A DNA stretch of 64,000 bases from Jaltomata sinuosa (lineage: Eukaryota > Streptophyta > Magnoliopsida > Solanales > Solanaceae), in contig QJPP01007526.1 of NCBI GenBank assembly GCA_003996215.1, positions 62,001-126,000 of the forward strand. Reading direction: 5' to 3'. Positions 24,496 to 33,851 of the stretch are shown in pieces. The first letter of the stretch is position 1; each line of letters opens with the position of its first letter. The notes under the pieces were generated by a model. The model searched no databases, was not told the origin of the DNA, and was given only the letters and a program-made list of their open reading frames with translations. A program made the position numbers and the translations under genes.

Positions 24496-25615
24496 ATGGA
24501 TCCGGGAGAAACTTGTACTAAAAGTACTAGACTTGAAGAGGTTGATATACCTCAAAAACCTTGATTTGTTAAACAAATGGACTATTCCTAAAGTCCCAAT
24601 TAAAACTGTTTATGATTATGGTTGGTTTGATAAATTATCTTCTAAGCAACTGATAAAGACTACTGAGCAGTCTTTAGCTTTAAATTCATCTGAACAGACT
24701 ATTCGTTTGTTAAACAAACGTGATATTGATTTATATAAAAATCACTATAATTACCTTCATATTGGTATGGTTCAGATTGCTTTTAAACCTTTAACTCTTA
24801 AAGGATTGTCTGAGACTTTTCTAGCTGCTCTCAGAGATGCTAGAAATCTAAATTTTTGACAGTCTTTAATGGGTTCGATAGAATCTACAGTGGCCTACGG
24901 TCCCGTGTATTTTAATATGCATCCTAATCTGCAGTTATCACTTTCTGATGTTAATATTCTTGAGGCTTTAACATTAAATATTAAAACACATGGTTATAAT
25001 TACGTGCCTGGTTCAGAACTTATAAGTTTATCTTATAGAATTTATTTCAAATTATTATCTACTTTAAACCCAAGATGTAAGTTATACGATACATCTGATC
25101 AAACTATATTGGTGGAAACCAATTTTGCAAGGTCCAAGGTCACCACCAGGAGACCTATTAAGTGGGAAGAAATTAATTTTCCAACTACATGGACTCTAAA
25201 TTCGGTCATATCCCTAAGTCAAGTAACTGATGCGGTTACCAATTCTGTTTATTCTCATATTTCGCAAAATCCCGATGGAAAGATTTGTATTCAGTTTTCT
25301 GATAATAGTTATACTTCTCATAGGCAGTCATTTTCTAATAATTATATGCCTACAGTGAGTCCTATTTATAATAGACGTTCTCTATCCAATCATAGACTTT
25401 TGCCAGCTATGCATCATATTTCCCCGGTTGAACTTGTTTATGGTCCAGCACGAGATCGTGTTGCTTCATTACATATCATTGTAACTGATAGTAACTCAAT
25501 GGTAGAAAAGGTTAAAATTGACCCTCGAACAAATATAGTTCAGGTAAATGATGCTAGTTCTGATAAGAATATTCCTTCTGTATCTGAAATGGATTTTGAC
25601 CCAAACGATTCTTAA
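24496..25615 (+). pseudogene. EPRV block F: movement protein (lineage II), broken
   Basis: Full-length movement-protein relic starting at ATG 24,496. An extra A near 24,555 shifts the frame and produces a TGA; the native frame is open 24,533-24,859, has a TGA at 24,857-24,859 (Arg codon, also a stop in block C), and is open again 24,869-25,615. The stop TAA 25,613-25,615 overlaps the next ATG as TAATG. The 30K core is at about 24,895-24,950. Confidence 0.9.
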
Positions 25616-27132
25616 TGATTCCACAACTTCTTGATTTTAGCCCAGGTTCTCTGGCAAGAAAACATATCTAAAAGGAATTTTTTGATAAAAAATGGAATCG
25701 GTTTTAAACATGGTTTTTTGATACTTATAGTAAAGAAGATATGAATAAAATCTCTCAAGAGTTTTATGAAACTTGTGCTTTGCATAATCAAATTATGTAT
25801 TCTGTTCCCTGATTTATAACCACTTATTTGCCTTTATATGTAAATGTTATTGAAAGAACTTATAAAGATGGTAATGGTAGCCTTATAAAAGCCATCTACC
25901 CTCCTCAATCACCTTTTATATTGCAATAATACAGGTATTACTTTTACTGCATTTCAAAAATTCGTTGATGAAGATATTGCTTCAGTCAACATTGCTGAAA
26001 TTAATAAACTTATTACTCAAAATAATTATTTGAGTTTATATGTTAAAGTTTTGGGTGAACATATTAGTTCTCTTGATAAAAAACTTGATGAATTGACTAT
26101 CTTGATAAAAGGTATAAAAGCTGATATGGCTAAAACAAATGTTGCCTCTACTTCGGCTAGTAAAGCTAATGCTCAGGTTATCCCTACTGATGTTCAAAGA
26201 CCGCCTGAGATTCAGGATTTTAAATTTAAATCTTTAAATAATTTAAAAAAACTTCTTGATAAAAAGTTTTCTGGTTTAAATATAAAACCAATAGATTTAT
26301 CAAAAGATTTTTCGGATAAAATAGAAACAACTGTTGATTATAAAAATCAAGTTTCTTTAGAGTTTAATAAACTCAGAGGTTATCCTAGAAAAAAAATAGT
26401 TATGCTAATAAACCCAGCATGCAGACTTATTATTATTCTCTTCCTACTCCTCAAGATGTTTTGATAGAGGAACGAGATTGGAATCAGACGAATACTTCTT
26501 ATAGTGGTTCCGAAATTTATGAATGGAATCTTGATGGTTTGACTAATAGACAATTAACCATTTTGATTCATAGAATGCTTATGTATGCAACTATCTGTAA
26601 AAGTGTTAAAAATACAGATAGAACTATTTGCAAAATGATTATTGTTGGTTTTACTGGCCAACTTCGAGGCTGGTGGGGATAACTATTTGAGTATTGATGA
26701 GAAAGCTTCAATCATAAATGTTGTGGCTACTGATGATGGCGTTGATAACTTAGGCATGGCTCTAATAAAAAATAGAGAAGATGTTGTTTATACCCTTGTT
26801 CTCACCATATTAGAACATTTTAATGGTAGATTTACCAATCAGTATGAGACTGTTCGTACCCTCCTTAATAGTCTAAGATGTAACACCTTATCTAATTTTA
26901 GGTGGTATAAAGATACCTTTATGAGTCGGGTGATGGAATTACCCGAAAATAAGTTTGAACATTGGAAAGCTAAGTTCATAAATGGCCTTCCCTCCTTATT
27001 CGCTGAAAGAGTTAGAAAAACTCTGAGGGGTAGTCATAGTGAGATTCCTTATAAGGATTATACTTATGGTAAGCTTATAGGAGCTTACACGCAAGAGTGA
27101 TTAAACTTGTTTAATGAATTACTTTTGTGCAG
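25615..27132 (+). pseudogene. EPRV block F: capsid region (lineage II), truncated
   Basis: Capsid frame from the TAATG overlap to an abrupt end at about 27,132, before the zinc knuckle. Breaks: TAA near 25,704, TGA near 25,811 (Trp codon), shifts near 25,926, 26,393 and 26,677, and TGA near 27,098. Contains GIKADMAKTNVAS as in block A. At the place where lineage I copies share a TGA, this copy keeps TGG. Confidence 0.9.
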
Positions 27133-27133
27133 A

Positions 27134-27340
27134 CACATGGGCTCAATAAGAAGTATGTATTAGATCTCTGACAGACCCTTTGCTCGGATAAAAATTTTAC
27201 CTTGCAGTCTGAAAAGCTATATGAAATGTATATTTCAATTCTTATGCAGTGCGGATTACCGCCGATCCCTGATCCTGTAATCTGGTATCAGAGCCTATAA
27301 CTTTCATAATATATATGACATAGAGGTAAAATATTTAACA
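27134..27340 (+). promoter_or_regulatory. Second plus-strand leader fragment with primer-binding site
   Basis: Repeats the 24,236-24,440 leader in the same orientation, with an internal deletion of about 50 bases between two GCGGA motifs. It contains TGGTATCAGAGC at 27,283-27,294. With the minus-strand leader at 27,398-27,597 it forms an inverted repeat with arms of about 150-200 bases and a spacer of about 100 bases. Confidence 0.85.
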
Positions 27341-27371
27341 TAGATATGGTATCTTCCATGGCTCTCTTCGG

Positions 27372-28140
27372 TGTCTGGTGGTTCTAACCGGGCGTCCTGA
27401 TTACAGGATCAGGGATCGGCGGTAATCCGCACGACCAGTTCTAGCAATTCAGCATCCTTAAGCTAGTGGTAGTCCGCACTGCATAAGAATTGAAATATAC
27501 AAGAATTTTCATATAGCTTTTCAGACTGCAAGGTGAAATTTTTATCCGAGCAAAGGGTCTGTCAGAGATCTAATACATACTTCTTATTGAACCCATGTGT
27601 CTAGTGGTTCTAACCGGGAAAGGACGCCTTTTTTCTTCTCAATAACAGGCTTTGGTCCACGGCTGACCAAACGTAGCCACTAAGGCAAAGCCAATAAGAG
27701 TAGTATTAGATCCGACTGTACCTCGATCTCAGAACCTAGTCGAAAAACCATATCAAAATTCCTTTATAATTTAATAAAGCTTAGATCCGTTCATGGTGTA
27801 TATAAGAGAGAAGTTATTTATTCAATATAGATATGATATCCTTTAGCCGGACATCGTCCTGGCTAGGAGAGTAGCAACTAAAAGAAAACTAAACAAAGAA
27901 AAATAAATATACCTTAAATGGATGGCTGTCTCCAAGAAACGATTCTTGAAATTGATTAAAGAGATTTACAATAAGAGAGATGTACAATAAGAGAGAGCTA
28001 TCTAAAATCTTTCTTATCTTTACAAATTTTTCTGTTGTCCTTTAACTAAAATGAAAGACCCTTTAAATAGAGAAAAAAAAAACATAAAGAATCTATATAC
28101 AATGAAATGGGTCCTTGTACAGTATATCTACTGTTGATAC
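27372..28140 (-). promoter_or_regulatory. EPRV block G: leader and intergenic region (lineage II)
   Basis: Minus-strand leader starting just inside the primer site (27,398), preceded by a 23-base intergenic scrap (27,372-27,394). Continues through intergenic sequence nearly the same as block E, with the TATTTAAA-like element at about 28,070. No primer-binding site remains. Confidence 0.8.
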
Positions 28141-28147
28141 AGTGTAT

Positions 28148-29247
28148 CTACTGTTGTTTGCTGGGGTCCCTGGGGACTTTACTGTTTTGTGGGGTCCATG
28201 TTGTCTTTACCATGTCTTTTCTCCATGGCTTTGATCTGTTGCAGAAAATCTTCTGTATCCCGAATATCATCGATAGACAATATTTTGTCTGTTTCGATAG
28301 GCTGAGATTCTCCGATATCATCATTGCTTGTCTCACTCCGCATGGAAGTGTCTGATTTATCTATCTGGTTAATTGTCAGAAGTAAATTTCTCTTGACCTC
28401 TTCTAAATAGTCATTGATCATTTCTTCTTTATCTCCATCTTGGAAAGAGATCTTTCTGGCGATATGCATGACCGAACTATCGTCTATAATTTCCTTTTGA
28501 GGGGCTCGAGTGTATTCTTAGATTCTTAGTTTAATGGAATCCATAAGTTCTTGCCATGTAAAACCTTTGTTTTGGGATCTATTTTCATCAATTTGTCCCA
28601 AAAATTATTATAAAAGGTCTTGTATAGACAGAGAATCTTTTCTTCAGTGAACCCTAATTCAGCAGTCCATTTATGAATCCATGGAATAGAGAATTCAATA
28701 AAGAAATAGACCTGATCAATTTTTTTTCAAATTGCAGATAGATCTGCATGATATAATCGGTTCAAATCAGGTGACACTTTGGTCCATTCCTTGTATAACA
28801 TAAGGAATTGATCGGGCAAGATCTGAATTGTGAGACCGTGGTATGACCACCAATTTAAAAACCAATTTGGGATTGGTTCAACAAATATCTTTGCGCACAC
28901 TTTTATGAACCAAGTGTGTTTATGTCTATCATTATTGTAGTATAGCACTTTATCAAATGCTTGAATATAATCCCAGTATGTAAAGTTTATACGAGACTTG
29001 TTAAGGCTTATCTGCCTTTCTTTCATAGTAGAGATTCCCCAATCTTCAACAAATATAATCTGTTTAATAATGATCTTGGAGAAGTTATAAACATTCTCTT
29101 CTGTGTTATAATCGAAAAAGTGCTGAAATTTTGCACTTCCTGTACTTGTCAGGATTGTCTCATAATAAGAACGGGTTTTGTATGACTTATCCGGATAGTA
29201 TAACCCATTTATTAAGTACCTTTGAAGTATTTTCCATGGCTCATCTT
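28148..29247 (-). pseudogene. EPRV block G: ORF3 (lineage II), fragment
   Basis: C-terminal three quarters of ORF3, closely matching block E. Open pieces are 28,179-28,469 and 28,727-29,247, with stops and shifts between (near 28,519 and 28,727). The N-terminal part is replaced at 29,247 by capsid sequence of block H in the same orientation. Confidence 0.85.
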
Positions 29248-29827
29248 GGAGGTCTTTTAACATGATTTGCAACAATCTGAGGATCTGAAGTTGAAGCAAT
29301 ATTCAAACTAGTTATACCATCTTTTAAACCTTTTATCAAAATAGTTAATTCATCAAGTTTTTTATCCAGGGAACTAATATGTTCACCTAAAACTTTAACA
29401 TACAAACTCAAATAATTATTTTGAGTAATAAGCTTATTAATCTCATAAATGCTGACTGAAGCTATATCTTTGTCAACGAATTTTTGAAAAGCCGTAAAAC
29501 TAATACCTGTATTATTAAAAAATATAAACGGTGATTGCGGAGGGTAAATCGCCTTTGTGAGATTACCACTACTATCTTTATAAGTTCTTTCAATCACATT
29601 AACATATAACGGCAGATAAGTGGTTATAAACCAAGGAACAAAATACATAATTTGATTATGTAATGCACAAGTTTCATAGAACTCTTGAGAGATATTATTC
29701 ATATCCTCTTTACTATAAGTATCAAAAAATCATGTTTTAAACCGGTTCCATTTTTCATCATTTTTTTTTTGGATATGTTTTCTTGCGAGAGAACCTGGGC
29801 TAAAATCAATTTGTTGTAAAAACATTA
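29248..29827 (-). pseudogene. EPRV block H: capsid N-terminal fragment (lineage I)
   Basis: Minus-strand capsid start with text like blocks B and D (GLKDGITSLNIAS). Carries the shared TGA at 29,730-29,732 and the TAATG overlap at 29,823-29,827. Joined directly to lineage II ORF3, so the junction near 29,247 is between lineages. Confidence 0.88.
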
Positions 29828-30127
29828 AGTATTATTTAAATCAAACTCCATCTCGGGAGCAGAAGGAATATCATTGTCGGAACCATCATCATTTACCTGA
29901 ACCACATTCGTTCGGGGGTCAATTTTAACATTTTCTAACATCGAATTACTATCAGTTATGATGGTGTGTAAAGAATCGGCACGATCTCGTGCTGGACCAT
30001 AAACAAGTTCAACAGGAGAAATATGATGTATAGCAGGCAACAACCGACTGGATAAAGAACGTCTATTATAAATAGAACTTACAGTAGCCATTAGTCTATT
30101 GTTAGAAAAAGACTGTCTATGAGGTGA
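29825..30127 (-). pseudogene. EPRV block H: movement protein C-terminal fragment
   Basis: Last 88 codons of the movement protein up to the native stop, open. Upstream it is cut at 30,127 by an (AAT)n tract, which is the edge of the viral cluster. Confidence 0.88.
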
Positions 30128-30152
30128 ATATAATAATAATAAGAATAATAAT

Positions 30153-30240
<88 letters not shown>
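30128..30240. repeat. (AAT)n microsatellite at the outer edge of the viral cluster
   Basis: Long imperfect AAT/TAA tract following the last viral base. Third viral boundary in this window made of the same trinucleotide. Confidence 0.93.
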
Positions 30241-30258
30241 GAAGAAGAAGAAGAAGAA

Positions 30259-30290
<32 letters not shown>

Positions 30291-30309
30291 GGAGGAGGAG
30301 GAGGAGGAG
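30241..30309. repeat. GAA/GAG polypurine microsatellite
   Basis: Pure purine run of GAA then GAG units. It and the tract at 30,400-30,555 read as long Glu- or Arg-rich ORFs that are artefacts of the repeat. Confidence 0.95.
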
Positions 30310-30399
30310 AAAGTTAAGATTTTGATGTTTTGTTCAAATTTTCGGAGATGGCTTGTGAGCTGTTAGTTGCGGGCTTTTAGAGGAATCGGTGACTAATAG
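30310..30399. repeat. 90-bp direct repeat, copy 1
   Basis: Near-identical (about 88 of 90 bases) to 30,556-30,645. The two flank a 156-bp purine tract. Not viral; possibly one host sequence duplicated together with microsatellite expansion. Confidence 0.9.
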
Positions 30400-30555
30400 T
30401 TTGAGTTTGAGAAGGAGAAGGAAAAGGAGAAGGAGAAGAAGAAGGAGAAGAAGGAGAAGGAGAAGAAGGAGAAGCAGGAGAAGGAGAAGGAGAAGAAGGA
30501 GAAGCAGGAGAAGGAGGAGGAGAAGGAGAAGGAGAAGGAGGAGGAGAAGAAGAAG
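30400..30555. repeat. GAGAAG-type polypurine tract
   Basis: Almost pure purine on the + strand, with mirror symmetry suited to triplex (H-DNA) formation. No coding content. Confidence 0.93.
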
Positions 30556-30645
30556 AAAGTTAAGATTTTGATGTTTTGTTCAGATTTTCGGAGATGGCTT
30601 GTGAGCTGTTAGTTCCGGGCTTTTAGAGGAATCGGTGACTAATAG
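30556..30645. repeat. 90-bp direct repeat, copy 2
   Basis: Second copy of 30,310-30,399. Confidence 0.9.
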
Positions 30646-30648
30646 CTT

Positions 30649-30985
30649 GTTTGATTAAGCTTTTTTTTTTTCAAAAATACTTATTTTTCAAAAGTAATAG
30701 TTTGATTAAGCTTTTGGGAGAAAATAAGTTCTTTTCGGGAGTAGCAGAAGATTTTTTTCAGAAGCTAAAATGGTAGTTTTCCCCTAATTTTTTTTTTTTT
30801 TGAAAAACGCTTTTGAGAAAAAATACATTTAACAACACTTTTAAAAAGCTTAGCAAATTAAATATTAATTGCTGCTCAAAAGTAATTTTTAAATTTATCG
30901 GTCAAACACAAATTGTTTCTCTCTAAAAGTATGTTTTTTAAAAAAAAAAAAATTTTCAAAATAAGCTGATTTTGAAAGGAAACAT
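30649..30985. repeat. MITE of the AAGCTT...AGCAGAAG type
   Basis: AT-rich non-coding element with the text common in Solanaceae genomes (TTTGATTAAGCTT, GTAGCAGAAG, GGTCAAACACAAATTG, ATAAGCTGATTTT). Partial internal inverted symmetry; the right end is degraded, so boundaries are approximate. Confidence 0.6.
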
Positions 30986-31474
30986 ACTAAAAAGTTATAG
31001 GTAGATTTACTTCTAACACTTACATAATGAGAGCTAAAAAGGTATATGTGTTATGCCTTGTATTGTAAATAATTCAACTCTTTACAAGTGAATAAAATAA
31101 CTTTTATAGACACTAAATGAAACGCTTCAGCCAATGAAACTACTCCGCTCGAGTCTTATGGTACATTGCTCAATAAAAATGTTCCACTTGGAGAATATCC
31201 ATTAAACGGTACAACTGGGGACTTGGAGAATTGGTGATAGATAATTATTTGTGATTTACTAGTATCTCCTGTGTTAGTTTACTTGGTATGGGAATGTGAT
31301 AGATAAAATTATCTTATGATTGAGATATTTCATATGATTAGTTAAATGATTAGTTATACAATTATACATATGAGGATAATTTAATTTATTATATAGTATA
31401 AATAGTGAGATAAATAATTTTCGCACTAACTAATATTTCTAATCAAATGCAGGATAAATGATCCTGCATTATGA

Positions 31475-32134
31475 GTGTGTTCGATATGGAGGAAAATATT
31501 TTTCATGAAAAATATTTTTAAGAAAACAAGTTGTTTCTTACTTATTTTCTTGTGTTCGGTATGCAAGTAGGAATGTTTTTTTAAAAAGTATTTGTATATA
31601 TTTAACACAAAATAATGAGAATGAATAGGCTAAAGGAGGGATGGGGTAAGGAAAAAATTATAATTTTTTTTTTTAAAAAAAACAAATTTTAAAAAAAATG
31701 GAGGGGGGAGTAGGGGGTAGGGAATGGGGTAAAAAAAAATTATTTATTTTTTCTAAAAACAAATTAAAAAAATTAATATTTTTTTTTGGGTTTGGAGGGG
31801 GGGGGGGGGGAGGGGGAGGGGAGGGGAGGTAAGAAAAGAAATTTGAACTTTTTTAAAAAACAAATTTAAAACGTTAATTTTTTTTTGGTGGGGGGAAGGG
31901 GGTAGGGAGGTGGGGGTCGGGGTAGGGGTAGGGGGTAGGTAAGAAATTTTTTGTTTGGGGTGTGTGATATTAAGAGTGGTATGAAAATTGCAACTTGTTT
32001 TCCTTACTTTGATTAAGGAAGTCATTTTCCTTATTTTGAAGGAACTTGTTTTCCTAGGGAAAATATTTTTCAAAATTTTTAGCCAAACAAACATGAGAAA
32101 ATAGGAAAATATTTTCCTCCATACCAAACACACC
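31475..32134. mobile_element. MITE with about 30-bp terminal inverted repeats
   Basis: Ends are GTGTGTTCGATATGGAGG and its imperfect reverse complement (CCTCCATACCAAACACAC at 32,116-32,133). Three degenerate internal units of T/A-rich text plus G-runs lie at about 31,650-31,945. Target duplication is not clear (possibly TTA), so the superfamily is open. Confidence 0.7.
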
Positions 32135-32783
32135 CTTTATCTTGAGATTATTATTTCTTATTCCTCGTACCAAAACTCCTTAATGCGATAGCTAAAAGTG
32201 GAAGGATGACTAATTTAGCGAAAGAAGAATACATTGATTCCAATACATAAGAACACATGAGATATTTCAATACTTGTCCACCTTCCGTTTTATGAAAGTC
32301 AATTTGATTGATCTTTGAAATTAAATTAAATTAAATTAATCTATTAAATTTAGATATTCAAAAACTATATGAGCCAATTATTACTATTAAAAATATCAAT
32401 TGAAATATATCCTTGTTGGTCCAAATCCATTGATACATCCAGATACAGTGTTCTTCCTATGATTGAACACCTGCAATTAAAATCTTTACCTTACTTGATA
32501 ATGATTGTATTTGTCACAATTAAATTGTGAGATCAATAAGTCATACTATGATCTGTATCAATCAGTTATTTAATCACTAAGTCAATCACATTATGTGTCC
32601 CAAATATTGCAAATACAATTTATATAATCATTGAGACAATCTGTCATTCCAAATCTTGCAAATACACAATTCATAAAATTAACCTCCTCTCCTTGAAAAT
32701 ATATATCTATTTTTTCTCTAAATTCTTGAAGATAAAAAATACATAGATGTTCAAGTAGTACACACTTTCATCGCAAGAATATA
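32135..32783 (+). other. Upstream region of the inhibitor-like gene
   Basis: No gene seen. A repeated motif (CAATC.GTCATTCCAAATCTTGCAAATAC-type) occurs near 32,580-32,670. A TATA-like ATATATAT lies at about 32,698-32,706, roughly 80 bases before the ATG. Part of this region is duplicated at about 43,720-44,093. Confidence 0.5.
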
Positions 32784-33362
32784 ATGTCTTCACCAATTCT
32801 TGCAACATTTATTTTGGCGTCCTTGTTATTCTCTCTACCACGAACAATTATTGCTACACTAGAGCCAAATTCTCCAAAATTGCTCAAGGATGCTTGTACT
32901 GGTTCTACAAAAGGTTGGAATTCTTCGTTTTGTTTGGATATTATGAAATCAAATCCTCAAATCGCATTAGCACATGATCTTCTGTACCTAGCACTATCAA
33001 TCATCGAGGCAGGACTTATAAACGCGACAAGAACACAAATATACATAGAAGAAAAACTTAAGGGAAATATTCAAGAATCGAGGCGAGCTATTGACCAATG
33101 TCACAACTTGTATGATCATATAATAGGTCTATATAAGGGTGCTTTGATTCATGTTGAAAAACAAAAGTTATATGATGTAGCAAGTGCAGAATTTTCAATG
33201 GCAGCTAATAATGCCGAGTATTGTGAAAATTGGCTAGACATTTCTAGGATTATTGATGCTGACATTTCAAGTGGTAACAAAATTGTGGAGTATCTTAGTT
33301 TGTCTGGATATAATGTTGTGAATGATCTTATGATCAAAGATTGGCTTACCAAGAGGAAGTAG
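32784..33362 (+). CDS. Invertase / pectin methylesterase inhibitor-like protein
   Basis: Intronless gene for a 192-aa protein. Residues 1 to about 25 form a hydrophobic signal peptide, so the product is probably secreted to the apoplast or vacuole. The mature part fits the PMEI/invertase-inhibitor four-helix-bundle family: four cysteines at 38, 50, 106 and 147, the last pair separated by 40 residues as in the family, where they form two disulfides. Members block either acid invertase or pectin methylesterase by one-to-one complex formation; which target applies cannot be read from sequence. Length is normal for the family. The ATG at 32,784 is the only start that keeps the signal peptide. A deleted copy lies at 44,094. 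Confidence 0.85.
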   Translation: MSSPILATFILASLLFSLPRTIIATLEPNSPKLLKDACTGSTKGWNSSFCLDIMKSNPQIALAHDLLYLALSIIEAGLINATRTQIYIEEKLKGNIQESRRAIDQCHNLYDHIIGLYKGALIHVEKQKLYDVASAEFSMAANNAEYCENWLDISRIIDADISSGNKIVEYLSLSGYNVVNDLMIKDWLTKRK

Positions 33363-33829
33363 CTTGGTAATTCTTCTTGGTCCCATTTCATATTTACCAT
33401 CTTTGAAAATAAATTATTAGTTTTATTGGATATATTATTTTCTTCTTCTTTCCCCGTTGTTAATCATAGAGACAAATTAACCTCTTTATAACAATCATTC
33501 TCTATAATAGTATTTTACTATATAACAATCAAGTTTTATTTGGAATTGATTTTTCATGTTATGTTACATTAGATAACAACATTTTCGCTATAGTAGTCAA
33601 AAAGTTTATGAATAAACGACACTGCTATATAGAAGTTTGACTATATATACTGGTGTAAATTAAATAAATTATATGTTTTCACTTCTTCTTTTTTTGTATT
33701 TTTATTAAACTGTCAGAACTTAATTCACATACATGCATGAGATATGCAATAGCGGAGCCGATCATTTTCCATAAAACGCTATTGGTATAGTATTAACTAC
33801 TGAAAGAAATTGGTGCAAATAAATGTAAT
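33363..33829 (+). other. 3' flank of the inhibitor-like gene
   Basis: AT-rich, no ORF of interest. The part after about 33,717 (AACTTAATTCACATACATG) is repeated at about 44,338-44,440, which lacks the hAT insertion that follows here. Confidence 0.6.
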
Positions 33830-33851
33830 ATTTACTTTAGGGGTGTCAAAA

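Noticed and set aside
1..30127. A complete, potentially active provirus
   Set aside because: Every block carries stops, frameshifts, deletions or missing genes, and no block has an intact set of frames.
30124..30571. ORFs of poly-Asn/Glu and poly-Arg
   Set aside because: They are translations of trinucleotide and purine microsatellites with no flanking coding signal.
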